64,000 nucleotides of DNA from Pseudomonas marginalis (GTDB lineage Bacteria; Pseudomonadota; Gammaproteobacteria; Pseudomonadales; Pseudomonadaceae). Made by a program: the position numbers and the translations under genes. Shown in pieces: positions 30,299-40,150 of this stretch (the first letter of the stretch is position 1; each line of letters begins with the position of its first letter). The stretch lies in contig NZ_LKEG01000022.1 of NCBI RefSeq assembly GCF_001645105.1, positions 97,917 through 161,916 of the forward strand, read 5' to 3'. The notes under the pieces are model-generated. The model was not told the DNA's origin. It worked only from the letters and a program-made list of their open reading frames with translations, and searched no databases.

Positions 30299-31990
30299 AT
30301 GAGCGAAAGCTTTGCGGAACTCTTTGAAGAAAGCCTAAAAACCCTGAACCTTCAGGCAGGCTCCATCATCACCGGTGTTATCGTTGATATCGATTACCAA
30401 GCTCGCTGGGTAACCGTTCACGCTGGTCTGAAGTCTGAAGCTCTGATCCCGCTGGAACAGTTCTACAACGATGCTGGTGATCTGACAATCAATGTCGGTG
30501 ACGAAGTTCACGTTGCTCTGGACTCGGTTGAAGACGGTTTCGGTGAAACCAAGCTGTCCCGTGAAAAAGCCAAGCGCGCTGAATGCTGGATTGTTCTCGA
30601 AGCAGCCTTCGCAGCTGAAGAAGTGGTCAAGGGCGTTATCAACGGTAAGGTTAAAGGCGGCTTCACTGTCGACGTTAACGGCATCCGTGCGTTCCTGCCA
30701 GGTTCTTTGGTCGACGTTCGTCCAGTGCGCGACACCACGCACCTGGAAGGCAAAGAACTCGAATTCAAGGTCATCAAACTCGATCAGAAACGCAACAACG
30801 TTGTCGTTTCCCGTCGCAGCGTCCTGGAAGCAGAGAACTCCGCCGAGCGTGAAGCTCTGCTGGAATCCCTGCAGGAAGGCCAACAAGTCAAAGGTATCGT
30901 CAAAAACCTCACCGACTACGGCGCATTCGTCGACCTGGGTGGCGTGGATGGCCTGCTGCACATTACCGACATGGCTTGGAAGCGCATCAAGCATCCTTCC
31001 GAAATCGTCAACGTTGGCGACGAGATCGATGTCAAGGTTCTGAAATACGATCGCGAACGCAACCGTGTTTCCCTGGGCCTGAAGCAACTGGGTGAAGATC
31101 CATGGGTCGCTATCAAAGCCCGTTACCCAGAAAGCACTCGCGTCACCGCACGTGTTACCAACCTGACCGACTACGGCTGCTTCGCTGAGCTGGAAGAAGG
31201 CGTTGAAGGCCTGGTACACGTTTCCGAAATGGACTGGACCAACAAAAACATCCACCCTTCGAAAGTCGTACAAGTCGGCGACGAAGTGGAAGTTATGGTT
31301 CTGGACATCGACGAAGAGCGTCGTCGTATCTCCCTCGGCATCAAGCAGTGCAAATCTAACCCATGGGAAGATTTCTCTGGCCAGTTCAACAAGGGCGATA
31401 AAATCTCCGGCACCATCAAGTCGATCACCGATTTCGGTATCTTCATTGGTCTGGACGGCGGCATCGACGGCCTGGTTCACCTGTCCGACATCTCCTGGAA
31501 CGAAGTGGGCGAAGAAGCTGTTCGTCGTTTCAAGAAGGGCGACGAGCTGGACACCGTTATCCTGTCGGTTGACCCAGAGCGCGAGCGTATCTCCCTGGGT
31601 ATCAAGCAACTGGAAAGCGACCCGTTCTCTGAATACGTTCAGGACAACGACAAAGGCGCAATCGTTAAAGGCATCGTGAAAGAAGTTGACGCTAAAGGCG
31701 CCATCATCACTCTGGCCGACGATATCGAAGCGACTCTGAAAGCCTCCGAAATCAGCCGTGACCGCGTTGAAGACGCACGTAACGTTCTGAAAGAAGGCCA
31801 GGAAGTAGAAGCCAAGATCATCAGCGTTGACCGCAAGAGCCGTGTAATCCAGCTCTCCATCAAGTCGAAAGACGATGCTGAAGAGAAAGAAGCCATCCAA
31901 AGCTTGAAAGACAAGCCTTCGGATAGCATCGCTGCTGGTCCTACCACTCTGGGCGACCTGTTGCGTGCACAAATGGAAAAACAGAACTAA
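30299..31990 (+). CDS. rpsA: 30S ribosomal protein S1
   Basis: This 563-residue ribosomal protein binds mRNA upstream of the start codon and helps load structured messages. Six S1 (OB-fold) repeats are visible, for example [77 protein letters not shown] and [20 protein letters not shown]. The start [14 protein letters not shown] is standard; the 15-codon longer frame is within the leader. Codon use differs from the neighbours in favouring T-ending codons of highly expressed genes. A strong terminator follows. Confidence 0.96.
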   Translation: MSESFAELFEESLKTLNLQAGSIITGVIVDIDYQARWVTVHAGLKSEALIPLEQFYNDAGDLTINVGDEVHVALDSVEDGFGETKLSREKAKRAECWIVLEAAFAAEEVVKGVINGKVKGGFTVDVNGIRAFLPGSLVDVRPVRDTTHLEGKELEFKVIKLDQKRNNVVVSRRSVLEAENSAEREALLESLQEGQQVKGIVKNLTDYGAFVDLGGVDGLLHITDMAWKRIKHPSEIVNVGDEIDVKVLKYDRERNRVSLGLKQLGEDPWVAIKARYPESTRVTARVTNLTDYGCFAELEEGVEGLVHVSEMDWTNKNIHPSKVVQVGDEVEVMVLDIDEERRRISLGIKQCKSNPWEDFSGQFNKGDKISGTIKSITDFGIFIGLDGGIDGLVHLSDISWNEVGEEAVRRFKKGDELDTVILSVDPERERISLGIKQLESDPFSEYVQDNDKGAIVKGIVKEVDAKGAIITLADDIEATLKASEISRDRVEDARNVLKEGQEVEAKIISVDRKSRVIQLSIKSKDDAEEKEAIQSLKDKPSDSIAAGPTTLGDLLRAQMEKQN

Positions 31991-32007
31991 GTTCTGTCAG
32001 ACCATAG

Positions 32008-32036
32008 AAAAAGGGCGACTTCGGTCGCCCTTTTTT
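32008..32036 (+). terminator. Rho-independent terminator of rpsA
   Basis: AAAAAGGGCGAC and GTCGCCCTTTTTT form a long stem around a TTCG-type tetraloop, ending in a run of six T. Confidence 0.92.
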
Positions 32037-32152
32037 GTGCCTGAAATTTGTTGAATCAACGTCGAGAACCAAGGTGAGTAGATCAGTGTCAGAACTGACT
32101 ATAGTCTTAGGAAAAAAGCGGTTCTCGTGATGTCGCTTCAGTAAGGAGTTGA

Positions 32153-32437
32153 ATGAACAGGCTTATTGTAATACTCGCAGTGCTCATGCTCGCAGGCTGC
32201 TCTACCACCAGTGCCAAGACCCACGCTAAGCGCGGCGTCAGCGGCATCGAGATCGACTGCTCGGGGCTGGGCAACAAGTGGGACAAGTGCGAGAAGCGCG
32301 CCGCCCGTGAGTGCAAGATGCAGGGCTATAAGGTCATCACCAAGTCCAGTGACGCCACGGACGAAGAGGGCGACTACCTGTTCGGCTGGAACCCTGCTGG
32401 CGCGGTGACTCGCAAGATGCTCGTCATCTGCAATTGA
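32153..32437 (+). CDS. Small predicted lipoprotein of unknown function
   Basis: This 94-residue protein has a lipoprotein signal peptide (MNRLIVILAVLMLAGCSTTS) with lipobox LAGC, so Cys16 should be lipidated. The following Ser-Thr suggests sorting to the outer membrane. The mature part is basic, with Cys residues in IDCSGLGNKWDKCEKRAARE, CKMQ and the final ICN. The four mature cysteines could form disulfides in the periplasm. An AAGGAG site lies five bases before the ATG. It stands alone between rpsA and ihfB. I do not recognise a named family. Confidence 0.8.
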   Translation: MNRLIVILAVLMLAGCSTTSAKTHAKRGVSGIEIDCSGLGNKWDKCEKRAARECKMQGYKVITKSSDATDEEGDYLFGWNPAGAVTRKMLVICN

Positions 32438-32569
32438 GGCGGTTACGTGTTTCACGCAGGTGTTTATTTAACCCGCAGATAAGTTTATGCGTGGGCTGTT
32501 CAAATTCATCAAGTCATGCTAAAACCTTCGAAGCGCTTTTCCTAGCTGCTTGAAAAAGAAGGGAAAAAT

Positions 32570-32866
32570 ATGACGAAGTCGGAGTTGATCGAACGAATTG
32601 TCACCCATCAAGGGCTGCTCTCATCCAAGGATGTTGAGCTGGCTATCAAGACCATGCTCGAGCAAATGTCCCAGTGCCTGGCGACTGGTGATCGGATTGA
32701 GATCCGTGGGTTTGGCAGCTTCTCGCTGCACTATCGCGCGCCGCGGGTAGGGCGGAATCCCAAGACTGGGCAGTCGGTGAGTCTGGATGGGAAGTTTGTG
32801 CCTCATTTCAAGCCGGGGAAGGAGTTGCGGGATCGGGTGAATGAGGATGAGGAAGAGGGGGTTTGA
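32570..32866 (+). CDS. ihfB: Integration host factor subunit beta
   Basis: This 98-residue DNA-bending protein pairs with IHF-alpha. [20 protein letters not shown] begins the fold, and the beta-arm region reads [20 protein letters not shown], followed by the NPKTG motif whose Pro inserts between bases. It lies downstream of rpsA as in other Pseudomonas, and marks the left border of the O-antigen island. A GAAGGG site precedes the ATG. Confidence 0.95.
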   Translation: MTKSELIERIVTHQGLLSSKDVELAIKTMLEQMSQCLATGDRIEIRGFGSFSLHYRAPRVGRNPKTGQSVSLDGKFVPHFKPGKELRDRVNEDEEEGV

Positions 32867-32890
32867 TTCGATTTTGCCTCGGAGAAGATC

Positions 32891-33121
32891 ATGCTTAGAT
32901 TCAAGCGCGCTTTACTGGCAGCGTTCGTCCTATTATTGGCTCTGGTTGTATTGGCCTTTGTACTGGAGAACCAACAAGCCGCGTCATTATCTTTTCTTGG
33001 CTGGACCACGGCTGAGCTTCCAGTTTCAGTTTTCGTGACACTGGGTCTAATCATTGGATTGGCTGTCGGACCTGTGTTGAGCCTGCTACTCGGTCGTAAA
33101 CGTTCGGGTTTGAAGAACTAG
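32891..33121 (+). CDS. LapA-domain (DUF1049) small membrane protein
   Basis: This 76-residue inner-membrane protein has two hydrophobic helices (about residues 7-28 and 43-68) separated by ENQQAASLSFLGWTTAELPV, the LapA/YciS-domain signature. In E. coli the relative LapA works with LapB in control of LPS assembly through LpxC turnover. It begins 24 bases after ihfB ends and is likely co-transcribed. It is the last GC-rich gene before the O-antigen island. No lapB is next to it. Confidence 0.85.
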   Translation: MLRFKRALLAAFVLLLALVVLAFVLENQQAASLSFLGWTTAELPVSVFVTLGLIIGLAVGPVLSLLLGRKRSGLKN

Positions 33122-33757
33122 CAGTTGCCAAGAGCTGGCGGCTCTCTCCTGTCTTGCCTGTGAGATTCAGATATCAGTCGCCATGTGGAAGGCGGCTGAA
33201 AATCGCGCATGCGTGATCGCTTTTGACTTTGAGGGTGCAGGGCTTAAAATAGTGATCAATTTCAACCCCTTCATTTTCCTCTCGTTCTGGCCCGAGAGGT
33301 ACGATGAGGTTGTGTTTTTCCTGTCTTCTAGACATGCCGATATTTGTTAGCGTGCTACTAATTTTGGACGCATCTGAATTCAGGCAAGAACATCCAATCT
33401 AGCTTTTTGATTACTCTCCGTGAAATGCATGGCTGAAACAACCTGCGTTCTCTTCCTAATATCTCTAGTTCATTGAACAAAGCAAGCGTCTTGAGATAAT
33501 ATCTATCTCTCGATGCGCCGACGCATGAAGGATGGTCTGCTCGTATCTCCGGATTCTATTGCAGCCTTTATTAGGCGTTGAAGGCTATGGGGCGTCGACC
33601 GTTGAACGGTGGTTGGAGGCTCTCCGGCTCTAAAGCGAATGCCTAGGGCTGGAAAGTAATTGGAAGAGCTGTAAACCTCAGTTAAATGCTTGAAAAGCAT
33701 TATAATTTTAGTTTTAATTTTATCTTTAAGAAGTTTTTATTTTAATTTGGGTGTTAA
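33122..33757. other. Gene-free left junction of the O-antigen island
   Basis: This 636-base stretch shifts from GC-rich to AT-rich DNA. I see no gene with a convincing start and composition. A short hairpin CCTCTCG/CGAGAGG lies at 33278-33299. The last 80 bases are strongly AT-rich and likely hold the promoter for the rightward O-antigen genes. No JUMPstart/ops element (GGCGGTAGC) was found. A wzz chain-length gene, present near this spot in P. aeruginosa, is absent. Confidence 0.6.
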
Positions 33758-34954
33758 ATGGATAGCGATAAGTATTTGGTTTCTATAGTGATTGCTACCC
33801 ATAATCGCTCTGCTTATGCGATTTCTTGTATTTCAAGTTTGTTGGAGATTCACTCCGAACATATCCAGGTGGTAGTGCATGACACTAGTAATGACGAGTG
33901 TGCATTAGCCCGTTGGGTTGAAAGTAATAAAAACCCTAGATTAGTGTATGTTCATTGGCAAGAGCGCTTGTCCATGACTGAAAACCATGAAAGAGCAATT
34001 GCGCTCGCCCAAGGACATTATGTATGCCTTATCGGTGATGATGATACCGTTTCAAGTTATATTGTTGATGTGGCGAAGTTTGCGAAATATAACAATATCA
34101 ACATGTTGACGCCAAAGGTAAAGGCTACTTACTACTGGCCGGATTTCAGAACGAAAAACTATGGCTCTGCGCACGCTGGCAAAATATATGTACATCCTTA
34201 TGACTTCAAAATTTCCTGTCACGATGTGTCTGGGTGCTTAAAATCAGCAACGAGATCTGCTTGTCAAGGCACGGATGGTATGCCAAAACTTTATCACGGT
34301 TTAGTCTCGCGGCATTTATTGATAAACATTAAAAAACAAAACGGGATAATTTTTCACGGAACTAGTCCAGACATGTCTGCATCAGTTGGTCTGTGTCTAT
34401 TGGGGGGGACTTATCATTTGCTAGACTTCCCTTTTACCATGCCGGGTGGGGGAGGTAATAGCAATAGTGGTCGTAGTGCAGTAGGCAAACATAAGGGTGA
34501 GTTAAAAAACGATCCCCACCTTACACCTTTCAAAAATTTAACGTGGCCTGAAATTATTCCATCGTTTTTTAGTGTTGAAACGGTGTGGGCACACGCTGCA
34601 TGGGAGACACTCCCTGAAGTTGATCGGTATAAGCGGTTCAACCTCTCAAGGCTTTACGCTTTATGCTTGTTTAACCACTCCGACTATTTCAAACAAACAG
34701 TTAGGGCCTTCCGTAAGGCGAACGAATTGGGCAATGTGAGTTTTGTATCCTTGATCAGTGAGTTTTTTTTGGTTGCAAAGGATTATCTGAAGGCTAGGAT
34801 TATAAGGTTGCGGAATCCGGGCCCAAGTAACGGATCGACGGTTGTCGGAGTTGTGAATGATGTTTCATTGGCTCGTAAAAAATTAGATGAGTTTTTAACT
34901 TTGAAGCTTAATAGTCGCTCTGTGTCTGACTGGTTGCAAGGTTTGAAAGTGTGA
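33758..34954 (+). CDS. Family 2 glycosyltransferase
   Basis: This predicted cytoplasmic glycosyltransferase of 398 residues has an N-terminal GT-A fold (residues 8-125): LVSIVIATHNRSAYAISCIS, then the nucleotide-sugar/metal motif LIGDDDTVSS near residue 92. The C-terminal 250 residues are divergent and have no clear membrane segment. It is the first gene of the rightward O-antigen module, and probably adds one sugar of the repeat unit on undecaprenyl diphosphate. Its ribosome site is weak and the gene is AT-rich, in contrast with ihfB and lapA. Donor and acceptor cannot be predicted. Confidence 0.8.
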   Translation: MDSDKYLVSIVIATHNRSAYAISCISSLLEIHSEHIQVVVHDTSNDECALARWVESNKNPRLVYVHWQERLSMTENHERAIALAQGHYVCLIGDDDTVSSYIVDVAKFAKYNNINMLTPKVKATYYWPDFRTKNYGSAHAGKIYVHPYDFKISCHDVSGCLKSATRSACQGTDGMPKLYHGLVSRHLLINIKKQNGIIFHGTSPDMSASVGLCLLGGTYHLLDFPFTMPGGGGNSNSGRSAVGKHKGELKNDPHLTPFKNLTWPEIIPSFFSVETVWAHAAWETLPEVDRYKRFNLSRLYALCLFNHSDYFKQTVRAFRKANELGNVSFVSLISEFFLVAKDYLKARIIRLRNPGPSNGSTVVGVVNDVSLARKKLDEFLTLKLNSRSVSDWLQGLKV

Positions 34955-35076
34955 CTACTAATGAAACTACTTTTTATATGATTTCGATCCTGCATGATGC
35001 ACTCTTGTGGTAGATGTTGGTGAGTTGGGTTAGATAGGTTCAAACTCTTTTCTATAGCTTTCTATGAGGTTGTCCT

Positions 35077-35934
35077 ATGAAGGTCTTAGTGCTGGGTATT
35101 ACTGGAATGTTGGGTAGTGCTGTATTTAACGTTTTGAGTCGTGATGAACGATATATTACTAATGGGACGCTTAGAGGGTCTGGAGGATTAAAATATTTTG
35201 GTGAAACATTACAAGAAAATATCATCACAGATTTAGACGTATTATGCGCTGAGAGTCTTACCAATGTGCTGTTGCGTGTTCGTCCAGACGTAGTGATCAA
35301 CTGCATAGGGGTTATTAAGCAGTTTTCAGCATCAAAGGATCCACTAGCCACGCTCCCGCTCAACTCTTTGCTTCCTCATCGTTTGCAAAAATTATGTGAG
35401 TTAGCTGGCACTCGTTTGGTGCATATAAGTACGGATTGCGTTTTTTCAGGACGTAAAGGTGGCTATGTGGAGTCAGATATTTCTGACGCGGAAGACCTTT
35501 ATGGGAAATCGAAATATATTGGTGAGGTTGTAGACTCTGTCAATACAATTACTTTACGTACCTCTATTATTGGTCATGAGTTAGGCTCCAGTAATTCGCT
35601 CGTGGACTGGTTTCTTTCTCAGCGAGGTACAGTAAAGGGCTATACAAATGCTATATTTTCAGGGCTGCCGACAGTTGAACTTGCCGAAGTGATACGGAAT
35701 TATGTTCTTCCTCGAAAGGATGTATGGGGCCTTTATCATGTTTCCGCCGCTCCGATTGATAAGTATTCATTATTATCGTTGATAGCCAAAGAATATGAGA
35801 AGGAAGTCTCGCTTATCCGCGATGACATACTGGTTATTGATCGGTCATTAGACTCCACTAGGTTTCAGTCAGTGACGGGTTATAAACCTTCATCTTGGAG
35901 CGCATTGGTTGCAAAGATGAAGGCAGGAATATGA
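35077..35934 (+). CDS. RmlD-like SDR reductase (nucleotide-sugar 4-reductase)
   Basis: This extended SDR of 285 residues resembles dTDP-4-dehydrorhamnose reductase RmlD. The NAD(P)-binding loop is GITGMLGSAVF near residue 7. HISTDCVFSGRKGGYVESD and LYGKSKYIGE give the catalytic Thr/Asp region and Y-x3-K. The full FucNAc-pathway protein WbjC/FnlB carries an extra C-terminal cupin, which is missing here. With the next gene, a FnlA/WbjB-like dehydratase, it matches the WbvB/WbvR pair that makes UDP-L-RhaNAc in Vibrio cholerae O37. This assignment is by analogy. A GAGG site precedes the ATG. Confidence 0.78.
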   Translation: MKVLVLGITGMLGSAVFNVLSRDERYITNGTLRGSGGLKYFGETLQENIITDLDVLCAESLTNVLLRVRPDVVINCIGVIKQFSASKDPLATLPLNSLLPHRLQKLCELAGTRLVHISTDCVFSGRKGGYVESDISDAEDLYGKSKYIGEVVDSVNTITLRTSIIGHELGSSNSLVDWFLSQRGTVKGYTNAIFSGLPTVELAEVIRNYVLPRKDVWGLYHVSAAPIDKYSLLSLIAKEYEKEVSLIRDDILVIDRSLDSTRFQSVTGYKPSSWSALVAKMKAGI

Positions 35935-35958
35935 GCAATTTTATGATGAGTATCCATA

Positions 35959-36972
35959 ATGTTTGATAATAAAGTTCTGATGATCACAGGCGGTACTGGA
36001 TCATTTGGTAATACAGTACTTAAAAGGTTTTTAGATACGAATGTAAAAGAAATACGAGTTTTTAGTCGTGATGAAAAAAAACAAGAGGATATGCGCATAG
36101 CGCTAGCCAACGACAAGGTAAAATTTTACCTGGGAGATGTTCGTGACTACTCAAGTCTGGCGCAAGCTATGGTGGGAGTAGATTATGTGTTTCACGCTGC
36201 AGCTCTTAAGCAGGTTCCGTCCTGTGAGTTTTTTCCGATGGAGGCTGTCAAGACTAATGTGCTGGGGACTGAAAACGTTCTCAATGCTGCTATTGATAAA
36301 AATGTAAAAAGGGTCGTGCTGCTTAGCACAGATAAAGCAGTTTATCCAATCAATGCAATGGGGATTTCAAAAGCACTGGGTGAAAAGATATTGATTGCCA
36401 AATCCAGGTCGGTTCAAGAAGACGGTCCAGTATTTTGTGCAACTCGTTACGGTAATGTGATGGCGTCCAGAGGCTCTGTGATCCCGTTATTTGTAGATAA
36501 GATAAAATCGGGAGTTCCACTCACTGTAACTGATCCTAAAATGACACGTTTTTTGATGAGCTTGGAAGACTCTGTTGATCTTGTTCTCCATGCATTTGAA
36601 CATGGTCAACAAGGAGATATCTTTGTACAAAAAGCCCCCGCGAGTACTATTGGTGATCTGACCATTGCCTTACAGGAGCTATTTGCTAGTAACCTCGCAG
36701 TAAATATTATTGGTACAAGGCACGGTGAAAAGCTTTATGAATCGCTCGTCTCTCGTGAGGAGATGGCCAAGGCGAAGGATATGGGGCGTTATTATCGTAT
36801 ACCTGCAGATAATAGGGACTTAAATTATGATAAATTTATAATTCAGGGCCATGTTGAGGCGAATGTCATTGATGACTACACATCTCACAATACCGAATTG
36901 CTCAATGTTGAGGAAATTAAGGCGCTATTAATGTCTCTAGTATATATACAAAGTAGTTTGGAAAATATATAA
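35959..36972 (+). CDS. UDP-GlcNAc 4,6-dehydratase/5-epimerase, FnlA/WbjB/CapE-like
   Basis: This 337-residue enzyme has the TGGTGSFGN cofactor loop near residue 9 and the atypical catalytic triad STDKAVYPINAMGISK, where Met takes the place of the usual Tyr. This is the mark of inverting UDP-GlcNAc dehydratases. RYGNVMASRGSVIPLF and GTRHGEKLYE are family signatures. FnlA/WbjB enzymes make UDP-4-keto-6-deoxy hexosamines of the L-series leading to L-RhaNAc, L-QuiNAc or L-FucNAc. The soluble, short form contrasts with the membrane-bound WbpM at 43390. The neighbouring reductase continues the path, while a WbjD/FnlC-like 2-epimerase is not present in the window. Confidence 0.85.
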   Translation: MFDNKVLMITGGTGSFGNTVLKRFLDTNVKEIRVFSRDEKKQEDMRIALANDKVKFYLGDVRDYSSLAQAMVGVDYVFHAAALKQVPSCEFFPMEAVKTNVLGTENVLNAAIDKNVKRVVLLSTDKAVYPINAMGISKALGEKILIAKSRSVQEDGPVFCATRYGNVMASRGSVIPLFVDKIKSGVPLTVTDPKMTRFLMSLEDSVDLVLHAFEHGQQGDIFVQKAPASTIGDLTIALQELFASNLAVNIIGTRHGEKLYESLVSREEMAKAKDMGRYYRIPADNRDLNYDKFIIQGHVEANVIDDYTSHNTELLNVEEIKALLMSLVYIQSSLENI

Positions 36973-37198
36973 AGATAAGAAGCTGGTTGTCAAGATGCTA
37001 CGCGTTTAATGTATGATTCTTGGTCATCAAAACGGTGAGGATATCATAAATACCAATTTTATTTATGGGGGATCTTAAAGGGTGTTTATTATCAGAATGT
37101 ATTTATTTGGGCTGGGTGATCTATGTCTTCGGTATTTCTCATAATATTTTATATCAGTCCGTTGGCTGGCTGAATTTAATTATAAGGAAGTATGGTTG

Positions 37199-38041
37199 AT
37201 GAATGTAGATGGCGTATCTGACGGTATAAAATTTGCCGATGTTAGCGTCGTGATTCCTTGCTATAAATGTAAGGACACAATAATCCGAGCGCTTGATTCC
37301 GTATTTAATCAAACTACTCGTCCAGTCGAGGTCATTCTAGTCGAAGATGCGAGCGGTGATGAGACCTTGAAAACATTGTTGGATTTGCGCGATAGTTATC
37401 CCAATGGCTGGATAAAAGTAATCACTTTAACGAGAAATAGTGGACCTGCGACAGCCAGAAATGAGGGGTGGAACTCTTCAACGCAGCGATATATTGCTTT
37501 CCTGGATTCGGATGATAGTTGGCACCCTCAAAAAATAGAAATTCAATATGGTTGGATGGAAGAAAATTTAGAAGCGTCTATAACGGGGCAGTCAGGCACA
37601 TTTTCATCAAACATCTCGGAAATTGAATCAAAAAAAATCTATGTCGAAGGCGCAGAGTTCCATTGTATTAAAAAAAGAACGCTTTTAATGTCGAACAAAT
37701 TTGCTACCTCCTCGGTTATGTTGAGGAAAGATATCGACTTAAGATTCCCAGAAAATAAACGGTTTTGCGAAGATTACGAATTATGGTGCACGCTGATGGC
37801 TGAAGGGCACAAATGCTATTATATGAATTGTGCTTTAACTTTTTTTTACAAGCCTTTATATGGCTTCTCAGGCTTGAGCAGTAATTTATGGTCCATGGAA
37901 AAAGGCGAGTTAGATGTATACTCGGGGCTTTATCGTAATGGATATATAGGGTTCATATATTGCGTTTCATTACAGCTATGGTCTATGACTCGTTATATGC
38001 GTAGGGCATTCAAAACAATGCTGATCGCGTCGCCGTTATGA
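37199..38041 (+). CDS. Family 2 glycosyltransferase
   Basis: This 280-residue GT-A glycosyltransferase shows VSVVIPCYKCKDTIIRALDS, VEDASGD and AFLDSDDSWHPQKIE, the DxD-type metal site near residue 100, and a CEDYELW acceptor-side motif near 190. An AAGGA site upstream supports the ATG at 37199 over the TTG just before it. Its stop overlaps the start of the polymerase gene by four bases (ATGA), tying it to repeat-unit assembly. Specificity is unknown. Confidence 0.82.
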   Translation: MNVDGVSDGIKFADVSVVIPCYKCKDTIIRALDSVFNQTTRPVEVILVEDASGDETLKTLLDLRDSYPNGWIKVITLTRNSGPATARNEGWNSSTQRYIAFLDSDDSWHPQKIEIQYGWMEENLEASITGQSGTFSSNISEIESKKIYVEGAEFHCIKKRTLLMSNKFATSSVMLRKDIDLRFPENKRFCEDYELWCTLMAEGHKCYYMNCALTFFYKPLYGFSGLSSNLWSMEKGELDVYSGLYRNGYIGFIYCVSLQLWSMTRYMRRAFKTMLIASPL

Positions 38042-39072
38042 TATATATATTGGGTTGGTCAATTCTTTTTGCGTCATTTTTTTTAACTGCGTTGTCAAAA
38101 TATAAGTCATCATTATTCTTATATTTATCGCTCATCTGTTTTTTTCTGATTGCCTTTTTGCGTGGTTCTGTAGGTACGGATACTGCGGCCTATGAAATAA
38201 TTCTCGATGAGATAAGCCGGGGTTTGATTTGGACTGGAATGGAGCCCGGTTTTCTTATTCTAAGCTGGATCTTAGTAAGTATTACTGGTTTATCATCAAT
38301 AAGTGTACGTGCAATAAGTGTTCTTATATTTTTAGGGATGTCAGTTTATATTTATAAATCGAATAAGAATGAAAAATATATATTGATCGCATACATCCTG
38401 CCCGCGTATGTATATCCATATAGTATGAACGTTCTAAGAGTCGGTATAGCTTCAATTTTATTGCTTTTGGCCGTTCAAAGTTTAAGAATTAAGAAAATAA
38501 AAATTGCTCTCCTGTTAATGGCGACGGCATTAATGTTTCATTATTCATCACTTTTTTCTATAATTATAATTTTAGCCTGTCAGATCCAGTGGTTCAAAGT
38601 CTCTAATCTATGGAAATTCTTGGTGCTGATTTTAGTTACCTCGTGTGTGCTTGCTTTGAATAGTGGATATTTTTTCACAAAGTTGGACGCGTATCAAAGT
38701 TTGATTTCCCCTGAGGCGTATTCAGGACTAGGGAAACTTATAGTTATGCTGGTTCTCCTTGTTGGAATTTCACTTTCAAATTTGCCATCCTCAGAGAAAG
38801 CGAAAATTTTATTGATAGGTTTTTTTAGCACTCTAGTATTTTGGATTATTTCAAACATATCATACGCGGGTCTTCGCTTTCTCGATTTACTGACTTTTGC
38901 ATTTCCTCTATGTATTTTATTAGTCTATAGCAAAAATAAATTAGACTTTGGAAAGTGTATAAAAGCCAGTTTATTCATAGCTGGTATCCTTTCTGTATTG
39001 ATGACCTATAGAAATTTTTTACTCGAAGCTGGGCAAGGGCCATCACCTTTCTTACCATATGTTTTTTCTTAA
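38038..39072 (+). CDS. wzy: EpsG-family O-antigen polymerase (Wzy)
   Basis: This integral membrane protein of 344 residues has about ten hydrophobic helices. LRGSVGTDTAAYE near residue 43 and NVLRVGIASILLLLAVQSLR near 138 are EpsG/Wzy-family marks, as is FHYSS near 176. Wzy polymerases join repeat units on the periplasmic side, lengthening the O-chain in a Wzx/Wzy-dependent system. It is the only protein with this topology in the module, and the flippase and WbpL complete the system. Like other wzy genes it is AT-rich with rare codons. No wzz chain-length regulator is in the window. Confidence 0.82.
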   Translation: MIYILGWSILFASFFLTALSKYKSSLFLYLSLICFFLIAFLRGSVGTDTAAYEIILDEISRGLIWTGMEPGFLILSWILVSITGLSSISVRAISVLIFLGMSVYIYKSNKNEKYILIAYILPAYVYPYSMNVLRVGIASILLLLAVQSLRIKKIKIALLLMATALMFHYSSLFSIIIILACQIQWFKVSNLWKFLVLILVTSCVLALNSGYFFTKLDAYQSLISPEAYSGLGKLIVMLVLLVGISLSNLPSSEKAKILLIGFFSTLVFWIISNISYAGLRFLDLLTFAFPLCILLVYSKNKLDFGKCIKASLFIAGILSVLMTYRNFLLEAGQGPSPFLPYVFS

Positions 39073-39135
39073 AGGAAATTCAATTTCTCATACTAAAGTT
39101 TTTCGGCCAAGATAAATATGGTTAATGGTGAATCT

Positions 39136-40083
39136 ATGAAGGTGTTAGTGTTAGGCGGCAATGGGTTTATAGGCTCTAGATTAATAAGTTTTCTGGTCGA
39201 TCAGGGTGTCAGTGTGCGCACTCTCACTAGGTCAACGATGAAGCTATTTTCTGAATCCGTTGAAGTGATGGTCGGTGACCTAACTGATAAAGATTTTAGT
39301 TTTTTTGATTTATTGAACGGCTGTGAAGTAATTATAAATTGCGTAGGTGAGTTGAATGATGAAGCACTAATGTATTCACTACATGTGGAGACGACTGCTA
39401 AATTACTAATGACATCAGCAAAGTTGTGTGCCGCCGGGAAACCAATGCACTGGGTTCAACTCAGCAGTGTTGGCGCATATGGAAGTTCAAATGGAAAGAT
39501 TAGAGTTGTGTCCGAAATAACGGTTGCACAGCCAGTTGGAACCTACGAAACTACTAAAACAATGGCTGACGATTTGATTATACATAATGATATTGGAAGA
39601 AGTTTTACATATTCAATATTACGACCTTCAAACGTATATGGTCCTAATATGACGAATAACTCCTTAAGGCAATTAGGGGGTATTATAAAAAGAAAAATGT
39701 TTTTTTATGTGGGTAGTTCTTCGTCCATAGCTACATATGTACATGTCGATGATGTGGTAGAGGCTCTATACTTGTGCTCAAAAGATGTCAGAGCAAAAAA
39801 TGAGTTATTTAATATCTCCAACGATTGCTCTATGAAAGTGTTAATTCGCAGCATTGCTGTAGCTGTAGATACCTCGCCTCCGTGGATCACGTTACCAGAA
39901 TCATTGGTTAGGCTAGCAGTTGTAATTGTGAATAAAATATCTAAGCTGCCTGTGACGCAAAAGCGCATTGATGCCTTGGTGCAAAAAACGAGTTATCCGA
40001 CTAGTAAAATTGAAAGCTATCTCGATTTTTCACCAAGAAAAAATGTTGAGCACCATATAGGTGAGCTGTTTAAAAATGATTGA
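39136..40083 (+). CDS. NAD-dependent epimerase/dehydratase of the SDR superfamily
   Basis: This extended SDR has about 315 residues. The cofactor loop is LGGNGFIGSRL and the active site is WVQLSSVGAYG with GTYETTKTMAD (Y-x3-K). The start at MKVLVLGG is preferred because a GGTG site lies six bases upstream; an earlier in-frame ATG has none. It lies between wzy and a GT4 gene. It probably modifies a nucleotide sugar for the repeat unit as an epimerase or 4-reductase. It differs from the SDR at 41302, so the cluster makes at least two or three unusual sugars. Confidence 0.75.
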   Translation: MKVLVLGGNGFIGSRLISFLVDQGVSVRTLTRSTMKLFSESVEVMVGDLTDKDFSFFDLLNGCEVIINCVGELNDEALMYSLHVETTAKLLMTSAKLCAAGKPMHWVQLSSVGAYGSSNGKIRVVSEITVAQPVGTYETTKTMADDLIIHNDIGRSFTYSILRPSNVYGPNMTNNSLRQLGGIIKRKMFFYVGSSSSIATYVHVDDVVEALYLCSKDVRAKNELFNISNDCSMKVLIRSIAVAVDTSPPWITLPESLVRLAVVIVNKISKLPVTQKRIDALVQKTSYPTSKIESYLDFSPRKNVEHHIGELFKND

Positions 40084-40150
40084 TGATGCTATTTTATAGT
40101 TAGTTGAGTCGTGATTAGTTTTAATTTGCGCGTCTGTGGAGGAAATGACT

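Noticed and set aside
30335..31972. A minus-strand open frame of 545 codons
   Set aside because: It is antisense to rpsA; the Phe/Val/Asp-rich product mirrors the codon bias of a highly expressed gene.
33503..33700. A 65-codon minus-strand frame in the ihfB-side junction
   Set aside because: No ribosome site, no recognisable domain, and it spans the shift in base composition.
33122..33757. JUMPstart/ops element for RfaH
   Set aside because: No GGCGGTAGC core was found before the first O-antigen gene.
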